Assembly: GCA_950295325.1 (NCBI GenBank)
Contig: OX485804.1
Location: 17,298,001 to 17,362,000, forward strand
Direction of reading: 5' to 3'
Source: Polytrichum commune
Lineage: Eukaryota; Streptophyta; Polytrichopsida; Polytrichales; Polytrichaceae
Length of the DNA: 64,000 nucleotides
This document shows, piece by piece, positions 34,234 to 44,871 of the stretch (positions are counted from its first letter, which is position 1; each line of letters starts with the position of its first letter). The notes under the pieces were generated by a model. It saw nothing but the letters and a program-made list of their open reading frames with translations, was not told where the DNA came from and ran no database searches. The position numbers and the translations under genes are program-made.

Positions 34234-36333
34234 ATGCCGGGCACACAGGACCGGCTGTATCTTACTTATTTTGCAGGTGATATCCCGGCTACACTTCCTG
34301 AGTATGTGGCATCCAACAGCAAGTGCACGCCGGCGTATTGGCGAGATCCAGCAGGCCATTCGTTCCACGAGGCAGCGAAGCGGGCTTTAGGGTTAGATAA
34401 GAAGGCACTGGATGTGGAAGAGGATGTCGCAGAGAAGAAGGAGAAGGGGATGCCGGAGTCGCCCTCCGTAGATTCTTACCAATTCAAGGGGAAGAAGAAA
34501 TCAGGGGACGGTCCAGACAGTCAAGATCACTATGCACTGCTAGGACTGAGCCATCTTCGGTTTCTGGCCACGGAAGACCAGATTAGGAAGAGCTACAGGG
34601 AGGCGGCTTTGAAGCACCACCCGGACAAGCAGGCGTCGTTTCTATTGACGGAAGACACGGAGGAGAAGAAGCAGATAAAGAAGGAGGAGATCGACCAGCA
34701 CTTCAAGTCGATCCAGTTAGCGTACGAAGTGTTGATAGATCCGGTGAAGCGAAGGACGTACGATTCCATCGACGAATTCGACGATGACATCCCCAGCGAT
34801 TGCGCAGCGGGGGACTTTTTCAAGATTTTTGGGCCGGTGTTTGCTCGAAACGGGAGGTGGTCCATGGTGCAGCCGGTGCCCGGGCTGGGAGAGGAGGAGA
34901 CAAAGATTGAGGAGGTGGACAGGTTCTACGATTTCTGGTGGGCGTTCAAGAGCTGGAGGGAATTCCCTCACGCAGACGAGTTCGACCTGGAGCAGGCGGA
35001 AAGCAGGGAGCACAAGCGGTGGATGGAGAGGCAGAACGCAAAGTTCAGGGAGAAGGCGAAGAAGGAGGAGAACGCACGGATAAGGTTGATGACGGAGAAT
35101 GCGTATAAGAAGGATCCTCGGATCGCGCGGAGGAAAGAGGAGGAGAAGGCAGAGAAGCTTCGCAAGAAGCAAGCGAAGGTGCAAGCGCGCAAGGACAAGG
35201 AAGAGGAGGCTCTGCGCGCGGTGGAAGAGGAAAGGCTGCGGAAGGAAGAGGAGGAGAAGAAGGCCGCGGAGGAGGCGTCGGCCAACAAGAAGCAGAAGGA
35301 GAAGGAGAAGAAGCTGTTGAGGAAAGAGAAGGCAAGGTTGCGAGCGGTGGCAGCGGGCGCGGTGGCTCAAAAGGACAACGGGGTTTCGGACGACAATGTG
35401 GAGGACCTGTGCAACACGTTGGAGATCTCGCTGTTGAGGGGGCTGTGCGAGAGGTTGGAGGGCATGAGCGTGGTGGAGGGGCAAGCAGATTACTTGAGAA
35501 ATGTGATGAGCGGAGCGGAGAAGGTGGCGGCTTCGGAGTCGGCGGCTGCCCCGAGCAGAAGCAACTCCAGCGCGTCGTTGCAATCAAGCTACGACAGCGA
35601 CAAGACGCCGTCGAAGGCGGAGGCAGAGGCAGCGAGCGAGAGCAAGAAGCAGAGTGCAGAGAAGGGCAAGAGAGGGAGCACAGTGATGAATGCGGTGGAG
35701 AAGAAGGAGAGGCCTTGGAGCAAGGAGGAGGTGGACCTGTTACGGAAGGCGGTGATCAAGTATCCGAAGGGCACGTCGCAGCGATGGGAAGTGGTGTCGA
35801 CGTACATCGGAACGAACCGGACGGTGGAAGAGATTTTGAAGGCGGTGAAGACGGTTCTCTTACAGAAACCGGACTCGTCGAAGGCGTTCGATTCTTTTTT
35901 GCAGAAGAGGAAAGTAGGGAACACGGTTATAGATTCGCCCTTGTCGACAAGGGAGGACGGACCGGCGGATGGCAAGAGCGTCCCCAAGATAGCGGCCAAC
36001 GGGTCAGCAGGCGTTCCGAGAGCATCGGAGAAGGCAAGGCCGTCGAGCGGGGGTTCGGAGGGGACATCAAACGGGAAGGGCACGGAGAACGGGACGAACG
36101 CGAAGGAGGAATCTCAGGGCGGCGCACAGAGTAACGGGAACGTTCCAGAAGGGGAAGGATGGTCGGAGACCCAGGAAGTTGCGCTAGTGAAAGCCATCAA
36201 GGCTTTTCCGAAAGACACGGCCAACAGGTGGGATAGAATTGCAGCTGCGGTGCCCGCAAAGAACAAGCAGCAGTGTTTCAAGAAGTTTGCAGAGTTGAGG
36301 GAAAGCTTCAGGAGCACGAAGAAGGCAGAGTAA
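34234..36333 (+). CDS. ZRF1/GlsA-type DnaJ-SANT protein, copy B
   Basis: A 699-aa intronless paralogue of the gene at 4998-7097, in opposite orientation. J domain at about 98-178 with HPD at 129-131, charged zuotin-type middle region, SANT domains at about 493-540 and 642-690. It differs from copy A only at residues 58, 59, 61 and 73 (here A, L, V, M), all in the linker before the J domain. Both copies keep full length and all motifs, so both are likely functional or only recently redundant. In the first 217 bases of the CDS I count about a dozen nucleotide differences; after that I saw none. Start chosen at the ATG giving MPGTQDRLYL. Confidence 0.93.
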   Translation: MPGTQDRLYLTYFAGDIPATLPEYVASNSKCTPAYWRDPAGHSFHEAAKRALGLDKKALDVEEDVAEKKEKGMPESPSVDSYQFKGKKKSGDGPDSQDHYALLGLSHLRFLATEDQIRKSYREAALKHHPDKQASFLLTEDTEEKKQIKKEEIDQHFKSIQLAYEVLIDPVKRRTYDSIDEFDDDIPSDCAAGDFFKIFGPVFARNGRWSMVQPVPGLGEEETKIEEVDRFYDFWWAFKSWREFPHADEFDLEQAESREHKRWMERQNAKFREKAKKEENARIRLMTENAYKKDPRIARRKEEEKAEKLRKKQAKVQARKDKEEEALRAVEEERLRKEEEEKKAAEEASANKKQKEKEKKLLRKEKARLRAVAAGAVAQKDNGVSDDNVEDLCNTLEISLLRGLCERLEGMSVVEGQADYLRNVMSGAEKVAASESAAAPSRSNSSASLQSSYDSDKTPSKAEAEAASESKKQSAEKGKRGSTVMNAVEKKERPWSKEEVDLLRKAVIKYPKGTSQRWEVVSTYIGTNRTVEEILKAVKTVLLQKPDSSKAFDSFLQKRKVGNTVIDSPLSTREDGPADGKSVPKIAANGSAGVPRASEKARPSSGGSEGTSNGKGTENGTNAKEESQGGAQSNGNVPEGEGWSETQEVALVKAIKAFPKDTANRWDRIAAAVPAKNKQQCFKKFAELRESFRSTKKAE

Positions 36334-36669
36334 CGTATTAGAGTAGAGAAGAGGCGGGTTAGAAAATAGGCGAGAGTAGGGTGATTGTAGGATGAAAAAG
36401 CCAAGGGAGCCCACTGCTCACAATATTTTGCCTTCATGGGTTGAGGGAGGGGAATTTATTCGGCGCGTCTCACAAGAGCAATGCTGATTTTGGTGAGTTG
36501 CTTTTGCTAACCTTGAAGCAATATGTAGGAATAGGTCTAAAGATGTTATTGTATAAGATTATGACATCCCCTTCACGTGGTGCATGGATAAGAGGTCATT
36601 GCCATTGAGACTTTGTTTATGGAAGTAAAGACTCATTTGAAGTCTTGTTACGGGTTGTGAAGACATGTT

Positions 36670-37386
36670 GTGCTTTTGTGGTAGGTTGTTGTTCTGGTTA
36701 CACCCAGACACATGGATCGCTGCTTGTTGATTGTATGGATGTGTATTGGTTGGGGTTTTGCATGCAGGATTGTTAGGATTGTATTGGAATGCATGGGAAT
36801 AGGTGGCTGGCACTGGAGTGAAAGGTTATTTACTTATCTTCAGTTGATTTACTATGGTGAACACATGTGCAGAGCTGAGTTTCATTGTGCTGACCTTCTC
36901 AATCACTTCAATTAGGTTTGCATCACTGTATGGAACTAGTGATTCTGTAAGTATTCAGAAGGTTCTGAATTTGATTAGTTGGAGGGAGAGTTGGCACTTT
37001 CAGAAATACTTAGTGGGATCTCTGTCAAAGACGGTTTCTTTTTGGGGTACTGGTAACCAGCAAAGCAGTGAGTTCTAGATACTGTGATTGCCACGTGCTC
37101 TGAAGCAAGTGATGAGAATGCATAAGTAGATTTCCACATGTTACAAGGATTGTTGCAATTTACAAAATGTAAGTTACTCAAGAGGCTGCTCATGCACACT
37201 CAAGAACTCAAGAAGTTGATATCAAACAATTTGTAGACGGTGATTATACAAATAGTTCATTGCAATGCATTAAATTAATGTAGATCGGCCTAATTCAATT
37301 AATTATTTAAATCAAACACCTAATAAGTGGCGTGTGGATTGAGTGTGTATCTAAGAATACACATTGAAAAAGCGTGTGTGGAGAAG
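36670..37386. other. No gene recognised
   Basis: Sequence beyond the duplication boundary. No counterpart lies on the other side of the left arm. It may include the distal 3' UTR of copy B. The frames here are short and overlapping. Confidence 0.4.
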
Positions 37387-37395
37387 AAATCGGAC

Positions 37396-39281
37396 GGAGG
37401 ACGTTAAGTTCCCCCCACGAACTTTTCGGGGGAGGAATATTTGGGCAGGGCCAGTTGCCCGTCGGATTTTTTGGATCCGACTGAAAACTGCTGCCCGCCC
37501 GACTTCGAAAAAGCCATTGCCCTTACATTCTTGAAGGCCACTTATCCACAAATCCCATATTGCCTGCTATGTTCAGGGAAAACCGATGGCTAGTTCATTA
37601 TCAGCCAATGGATTTCCCCTCATGGCCGGTCCAAATTTTCAACCATCGGATGGCAATCCGATTGTAATTTCAATCCTTTGGCAATTAGGCGATGGACCAG
37701 AAAATGTCCTTGAAATGTAGCCTATTCTTCTTGCAAGTTACTGGATTTCAGCCGGAAGCATCTAGAGCGCTATTTGTCTGGGGCATCTGATGATGCACTT
37801 GAGGAAGTACTCTAAACCTTGAACTTTTTGAATTATGCAACCTTTCCATGACCAAATCCAATTGCTTCTATGAAGAATTGGGGGACCCTTGGCCTTCAAG
37901 CGGTGAAGGCATTGCTAGGTTCAATTCCTGCCAAGGATATTAACTCTTCAAATTTAAAGTTTTGAACATGCCTTTCTTTTCACTTATTCAAGATTTTGTA
38001 CTAAGAAATGATTTCTAATAAATTTTCATACATTTTTTAAACAATTAGTGCCGATATGAATTCCATTTAATCGGATATTGGCCAATGAAAATATGAAAAT
38101 ATAGGCAATTGGCCGATTGATTTTACAAAAGACCGGCTCTTGCCGACGTAAATTGGAAAAAATCTGACCCTTCGTAGCAACTACTGGCAATTAGCCACTA
38201 AGGTTTCAAAAACTTCCCGAACTCTGATTGCCTGCAATTCATCTTCAAGGTTCCAAATCCAATATATGTGTTCACTTCCATTGAGTAAGTAAACAATTGA
38301 CTTGGATTTCATTTTCAAAGTGAAACCGCCAATAAAGCATGTAATTAACTTGGACGTAAAAAATATTACAAAATCCTCATTGAGGTTATAATTTTTGTGA
38401 CTAACCATTGAAAGGGACTTTGTCATTCTAAAATGAAACTAAATTTAATAATTTATTTTTAATAGTTAATAATTATAGTCTAGTTAATACCTTCTACTAT
38501 CACAAAGTTTGCATACACATTTAAACTAAGTAAGCGTGATTGAATGTAACTAAGTCTAATTAATTCTGACCAATCCTAATCTGCCTAATTAAATCAGAAA
38601 ATATGCTTACCAAATTAATTAATCCTAATTGATTATAAATTATATTTACTGGCATTAATTCCAGTAAGAAAATTTCATAGTTAATTAGGCTTAATTAATT
38701 TGGTTAGCATGCTTTCCAATTTAATTGGGCTTAATTATAATTAATCAAGATTAATCATAATTTATTAGACTTAGTTGGATTCAATCACACTTAAGTAGTT
38801 TAAATGCGTATGCAAACTTTGTGATAGTAGAAGGTATTAACTAAAATATTATTAACTATTAAATATAAATTACTAATTTTAGTTCCATTTTATAATGACA
38901 AAGACCCTTTCAATTGTAAGTCACAAAAATCATAACCTCAATGCTAATGAGGACTTTGTAATAATTTTGACTTCCAAGTCAATTACATGCATTATTGGCG
39001 GTTTCACTTTGAAAATGAAATCCAAGTCAATTGCTTACTTACTCAATGGAAGTGAACATATATATTGGATTTGGAACCTTGAAAATGAAGTGCAAGCAAT
39101 ATGGGATTTGTGGATAAGTGGCCTTCAAGAATGTAAGGGCAATGGTTTTTTTGAAGTTGGGTAGGCGGGCAACAATTTTCAGTCGGGTCCAAAAATTCCG
39201 ACAAGCGGCTGCCCTTGCCCAAATATGCCTCCCCCGAAAAAGTTCATTTGGGGGGGGGGGGGGGGGAACTTAACGTCCTCC
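37396..39281. mobile_element. Palindromic Mutator-like fold-back element
   Basis: Starts GGAGGACGTTAAGTTCCCC and ends with the reverse complement. It is flanked by a 9-bp duplication AAATCGGAC (37387-37395) and AAATCAGAC (39282-39290), the size typical of Mutator-like elements. Once the nested insertion at 37568-38226 is set aside, each half is about 600 bp and they pair along their whole length, meeting at ACTGGCATTAATTCCAGT near 38657. The right arm carries an expanded poly-G run (about 39250-39266). No transposase is present. Arms differ by scattered substitutions, so it is not very recent. Confidence 0.85.
37568..38226. mobile_element. 659-bp insertion in the left arm of the fold-back
   Basis: Interrupts the left arm and is flanked by ATTGCCTGC at 37559-37567 and 38227-38235, a perfect 9-bp duplication. 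The uninterrupted right arm shows the empty site (ATTGCTTGC on the minus strand). Its ends share only a weak inverted motif (GTTCAGGGAA versus GTTCGGGAAG). Probably a Mutator-like element without long terminal repeats. Non-coding. Confidence 0.75.
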
Positions 39282-39290
39282 AAATCAGAC

Positions 39291-40751
39291 TAGGTGCTAA
39301 AAAATTTGCAAAATATTCCTACCATATATTGTTGGCAGAGAATTGAAGAGCTTCCCATGGAAATATATGCATTCCAATGTCTAGCTGACCTCCTCTTGGT
39401 TAGTCAGTCAAGCAACCTCACTTTCTCAACACTTGGTTGAATAAGGATCCAACACTTGGCACAAACTTGACCACCATTTGGAAGGCGTCATGGGGTTTAT
39501 CACAATGGGAACCCATGTCATCCCAACACCACCAAAAATCTCATTTGATGCTCTCAAGCAAGTCTTTGTGTCTCAAGAATGACACTTTGTCCACTTCATG
39601 GGAAAGAAACTAGACTACATTCACCTTGAGGACTTTCTCAACCATGATTGCTAGCCGTACTTGGGAGCAACCTTTGTCACCGCCCCAACACAAAATCATT
39701 ACTGCTTACAATATCTCAAAACATACTCGTCATTGAAGTTGGCTAGAGGCTAACTATCCCAATCTTCAAAAACAACAGATTGTGCCACTTTTACTCTTAC
39801 AATGTAGTTTAGGATGGGGCAAACTTCCTTGTAGAGTGTCTTGGCTACAACTCTATTAAAGATAGGTATTTTTTCTCTATTTCAAAATGTAAGGTATGTA
39901 TGCCTTACTCGAGAACTATTCTGAATCAAACACCTACATCAAGTCTTTTTGGTCTCTTTGAGGAGGAGGCTTGAAGTGCCGTCCATAAATGCCACCCTCT
40001 GAGGCGGCTAAGTCATCCTACGTTCCCCGATAAAGAGTCAGATGCACATCTTTGTAGATCACAATTGCATCATAGAACACATTTGAGGTTTAAACATCAT
40101 AATAAATATTTGTGAAGTTATACACATGCATTTTTTTTGGGTCAATTGTTCAAGCGCTCTTCACCTACGTTTTTTAGTTCATAATAACAATCTTTTCCTT
40201 CTACATTTGTATTCTTTTCACACTTGCATATTGGTGATGCACACAACTATGGATGTTAGTAACAACATCAACTACACATTGTTTTTGACGAAGTTGAAGG
40301 TTGAATTACCAGAGAGCAACCTCAAGAAAGCAAAGATCAAGAAAACATTCTACCTAGCGAGGCACATGAACGATTGATGAGTTCAACACTATCATACATG
40401 TGTGGATAAAAAAGCTTTAGATCTACTAATACCTATGCCGCACTTCTTCCTCACCTTAAGTGCAAACGAAACAAAATCTCTTCGTTGGGAAGAGGTAGAA
40501 GATATCGTAAACATAGCACAAATAATGAACCCATCAATGTAGTGGAAGGACTGCCCTGTAGAATGTGCGGTTTTATTTCATGCAAGTGTTGAAAAATTCA
40601 TACATGATATCTTATTATGTGGGCCTAAAATCTTGGGGACCATTGATCAATAAGGCCTACGATACAAATTACAATCGCGATGCTCTATACCTGTCGATAT
40701 TTTTTTTTGTAGGCAAAGCAAGTTGATATAGAACGAATAACAAAGGAGATA
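39291..40751. other. No intact gene; possible upstream Helitron remnant
   Basis: Contains no convincing open frame. Given the Helitron-like fragments immediately downstream, part of this stretch may be a heavily decayed 5' portion of the same element, but I cannot align it. Confidence 0.35.
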
Positions 40752-41441
40752 ATGACGGTAAGACCAACTATCTTTGGTACAACCCTTGTAGGATTCTTGG
40801 AGACTACCGGCTCACATCAAAATAAATTGTTCAAGATTGTGATGAAAAAGAAATTGCATACATGCAATTCTCGACGCCGACAAAAAAATAATCATAACGA
40901 CTGCAAATATGGATTCCCTTTCAAATCACGTATTGAAAAGAAAATAATATACAACCCCAAATCTAAAAGGTGGAAGTATTATAGGCCAAGGCACAAGGAC
41001 TGCAATGTTGTCCCTTATCCTTGATGTTGGTGTAGGGTGCATTTTTAAATGTGCAACATATAAACAAAATATATTATTTATACTATCTATTGAAAGACGT
41101 AATGAAATGTGAGCACCTTGGTCCCATAAACTTGAACAAAAAAAATGCCAAACGACGGAACTTATGACGCACAACCCAAATTCATATTGTCACTTATAAT
41201 AGCTAGACCGGTGTCACCTTCTGAAATGACGCTTGCATGCTTGCAAATACCGATTGTTCAAAAAATGAGTTTTGTCAAATATATTGACTCTAAGCCACCT
41301 GGACTACGAACAAAATTGGTCACCAAATCAAAGGTATTGGGCTTCCATCTCATTGATATTTATTGTAATAGACCATATGAATGTGAGGACATGACATTCA
41401 CTAAAGATTTTAAGAAGTTCGAAATGAATAAAATATGGTGA
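40752..41441 (+). pseudogene. Helitron Rep/helicase-like fragments
   Basis: The frame at 40752-41024 encodes HTCNSRRRQKN, then CKYGFPF, then YRPRHKDCNVVPYP, matching the Cys-rich linker and RPR..D.NVVPY block of plant Helitron helicase-like proteins. The gap at about 41025-41144 translates in part as sequence resembling the following AHxNVQ..TS block. The frame at 41145-41441 ends with FHLIDIYCNRPYECEDMTF, like the YLLNRPxExEDMSF segment further downstream in the same proteins. The order is right but the gene is broken, and neither Helitron terminus was found. Helitrons transpose by a rolling-circle mechanism. Confidence 0.68.
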
Positions 41442-43617
41442 TGTAATGTGCCATCTTTTAGAATAGACATGCTTGATTTCCACATATATGACATCCATAA
41501 AGTCACGAGGTTCATAGTCTTTAATGAGTATCTGGCCTTCTTGGATTAATACTTATTGCAACTAGACTTCTGAAAAATAAGCTATACACTCTTTAGTACT
41601 GAAACAAAAGCATATCATGTAAATTCAATAGAATTTTGACCATACTTGGATTTTCATGAACAAGAGAATAATTATGCAGTAATAGAGACAATGAAGACCT
41701 TCACATAAATATTGAACAAAACGGATTGCGTAACAAATGTCTTACCTCATACACAACTATGTATTTCCATTTGTACTTTACCAAAAATATTTTATCATTC
41801 ATAAGAACATATGAGATGATAATCACTAGAAATATTTTTTAGCGAGACACATGGACATGTAATTTCTTCATAGTTTTGCATGCCCATCTAGTCCATCACT
41901 TGAATGATAAGAAAAGAACTTCCAAGGTAAGAACAAATCTGTAACACATTTCATAAGAATATTGCATTGAGTTATGTATATGAAAAAAGAGGCAGAGGTA
42001 AGAAAAAAACCTTTTAATTTTGTTGACCTAGTTGGAGAGAGTTGAGATTGGTACCATAACCATAATTGGGCCATGCATCTTCTTATATTTCAATTGGGCA
42101 AGTAGACCAATTTTCTTGACATATTTCCAAGATCCATTTGATCAACCAAAATTTTGTTAAGCCCATTCTGACGAATGACGAACACATCATGGGCGCACCC
42201 ATGGAGTATGCTTAAAGAGATGTCCACACCGCTCCATGTTCCCTTGGAGTTCATTCCAAGAAAACTAAAAGAGAAGCAAGGGGTTAGAATTAGGGTTTGA
42301 AGTAAGGGACTTTCAGAGGAATGTAAGAAGAATAAGAATCATCATGCTTGCATTTGAAGAACCTCATACTAGAAGTGTAATTAGATCTATCAAAAACATC
42401 TCAACTATCATGAAATGTTTGATGTACTCCTCTCTTCTATGATTGTTGTTAGTATGCCATGCAAAAGACTCCTAGAGACTTCGGAGAAGTGGATTATGTG
42501 CTTCTCCAATCCTAAAGATATATTGGAATCAAGATACAATGCATTTTTATTTGCTAGTTTATGCGATTGTTTGTGAGTTCCAATCACTTCTTTGTTCTCT
42601 TCGCTCGATGTCACCTAAGTGTTGTGAGTGATTTGTGCAAGATATATTTGTTTTGTTTTTTGTTTTTCTTTTGCTTTGACTACTTAGTCTTTAATGAGAA
42701 TTTGAACTTCTTTGATTAAGACTTATTTAAGCACCTTCGGCACACGGAGATGTAGATATTGAGCTCACCTACATATTGAGCAGATCATGATTGAGTAAGG
42801 TCTGAAGTTCAATCCTGCATTTTCTTGTTGACCTTTAAATGAACTTGGTGTAAACAAACTGCTAGAGATTTCAACTTTCAGGTTCAGAGTGCATGAGATT
42901 TCCCATGTTCCAAATGATCTACAATATTACAACACAACCTCTGCTAATAGGGCCTCCTCCTCCTACCAACAATGCTAATTAGCTTTCTTGACTTTAAAAT
43001 CAATATCATCTAATTCCAAGCTTTGGGCAACCTATATGATCATTCAAGACAAAAGGAACTCTTTACTTTGGCAATGAATATGACATACATATGAGCTTTG
43101 AAAAGTATGAGGAAAAGTGGCTACAGCCTCAATATGAATTTGCTACTCATCTTGTACTAACCACTCATTCAAGATCCTAGGAGAAGTGGGCTAATTGGAA
43201 AAAATTACCACTTAATATTTTAAGGATTAGCAGGTCCATTATGGACCTCAAATTGTCATGCAGAAGGGTTACAGATTCCTTAATACCTTTAGCTAAAAGT
43301 TTCTAAGATGACCCTATCTAAAATAAGCCTATTTCTCAAATGCATTATTCCAATTGGAATTGTCATGCATAGATGTACTTTGGATTCCAAGGAGATTTGA
43401 ACTTGCATAATGACCTAGACTCAAATGCATACCATAAATATCTAATCACCGTTGTCACACATGACTATATTTTCACTTCTTTGTAACATGTGTGCTGAAT
43501 AAGGACTCGATATCATAAACCAAACATAATATTATTTCAGTATTTGTTGGGGGTGCATAGAAATCATCACATATCCTATATAAACACACCCCCGGTCCTT
43601 TTAAGGGTCACAACTTA
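41442..43617. other. Intergenic stretch without recognised gene
   Basis: AT-rich DNA. The first few hundred bases may continue the Helitron remnant. Nothing else was recognised on either strand. Confidence 0.4.
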
Positions 43618-44184
43618 GGGCCGGTTTACAAGGGGTCCCAAGTCCCAACATGGAGGCAACAAAGTCCCACCTTTTGAGCCTCAAGAAACCATTAAAGTCA
43701 GATCTTGATTATTTTATGCAAAAAAATCATAAGACTTGTTGGGAGTTGGGTCAACATTTTTGCTCGACTCAACTCTCCACAGAAGTCCCAAGCCTCACCT
43801 CCAGAAAGTACTGCCATATAGCCATCCGTGTCATACTTGGGACTTAGGACTTAAGACCTATGCGAAGTGGTAAGTCCCAAGGCTAAGATTGTATTGATTG
43901 ACCTCTAGTGACTTGGGACTTAGGACTTGGAACCCAGTGTGAGCCAGCCCCAATGATTGGGCAGAACCGGCAATTACTTACAAATGAACCGGTTGAGTTT
44001 GAGAAATAACTGGTTGAAGTTCGAGACTGCAAGAAAATTACCGATCATTTTAGAGGAATTTATAGAATATATCCCAATTTAATCAAGGAAAACCGGAGGA
44101 TGTCAACTTGTAACCGGTTGGACTTGCAAACACTCGGATCTCAACTGATTATGCCCAAAAATCTCCCCGATCACTGGCTAGCCC
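43618..44184. mobile_element. PIF/Harbinger MITE carrying a nested hAT MITE
   Basis: Left end GGGCCGGTTTACAAGGGGTC after TTA (43615-43617). The right end, on the minus strand, is GGGCTGGCTCACACTGGGTT, with both ends continuing into CCAAGTCC. The hAT MITE at 43951-44176 sits before the last 8 bp, which are duplicated (GCCAGCCC and GCTAGCCC). TTA follows at 44185-44187, the outer element's target duplication. Without the nested copy it is about 333 bp. Confidence 0.83.
43951..44176 (+). mobile_element. hAT-type MITE, copy 4
   Basis: Full-length copy starting CAATGATTGGGCAGA and ending TCTCCCCGATCACTG. The 8-bp target duplication is GCCAGCCC / GCTAGCCC with one mismatch. It lies inside the end of a Harbinger MITE, so it is the younger of the two. 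Confidence 0.9.
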
Positions 44185-44871
44185 TTACAACCTGTCTATC
44201 TTACTGGACATGACAACTAATAAAAAGATTGGAGATGATCTGAGAAATGTTCTGGTCACTGACGCCTAGCCTGCACACCTTGCTATCAGCTGTCAGAATA
44301 AATTCCAGCTACCTAGATTGTTATATGGTTCTTTCGTAAAACACACCTGGTTTGTGTATTTTTGCATGGTTAGAATGGAGCATACTCAATTTAAAGGGTG
44401 CACTAAGGTTACTTTCTCTTAGAAACTTCAGTTTCTGATGTAATGGCACTGCCTATGAGAAGCCTGGGATGTGATCGTCGGGGCTAATTCTGTGTGTCTA
44501 GTATTCTATCAAAACTGTTCCTAAAGCCTATGGTTGGTCCCTTTCGTAGGAACAGACCAAGTATTCTAGTTGATGCAATGTGGATATGTCACCTGATTGA
44601 TGCCGCTCTTCTACATGACAGGTCCAGCTCTCAGTTGCAACCCATCTGTGGCACACACACAAGTTAAGTTAGTTAAATATTTAACCAACGAAAGGTTTAT
44701 TTAAGAACTTTGCGGTGTGTTGGGTATGGACAGGAGATTGTTGTCCACATATTGGCCCATATGCCTTCTGAAGGCATAAACTGAAAATAGGCTCGTGGTT
44801 CAACTGCAACTGTCAGTGCTTTTGACCCACTTCAATGTGATATACCTTTTGTGGTTGCATAATGCAGACTC

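Larger units (their letters stand above)
32342..36669 (+). repeat. Right arm of the large inverted duplication
   Basis: Reverse complement of 4662-8965, with the same gene content. The 5' part has its own indels and microsatellites: (CCTA)n at 32345, (TCTCC)n at about 32630-32655, and (CGTT)n at about 32915-32940. From about position 34451 to about 36662 no difference from the left arm was seen by eye. Homology ends abruptly at about 36669. Confidence 0.93.

Noticed and set aside
4662-36669. The inverted duplication as a pure assembly artefact
   Set aside because: The leaders of the two arms differ by many substitutions, indels and private microsatellites, which a duplicated contig would not show. 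The perfectly identical 2.2 kb could still be affected by polishing.
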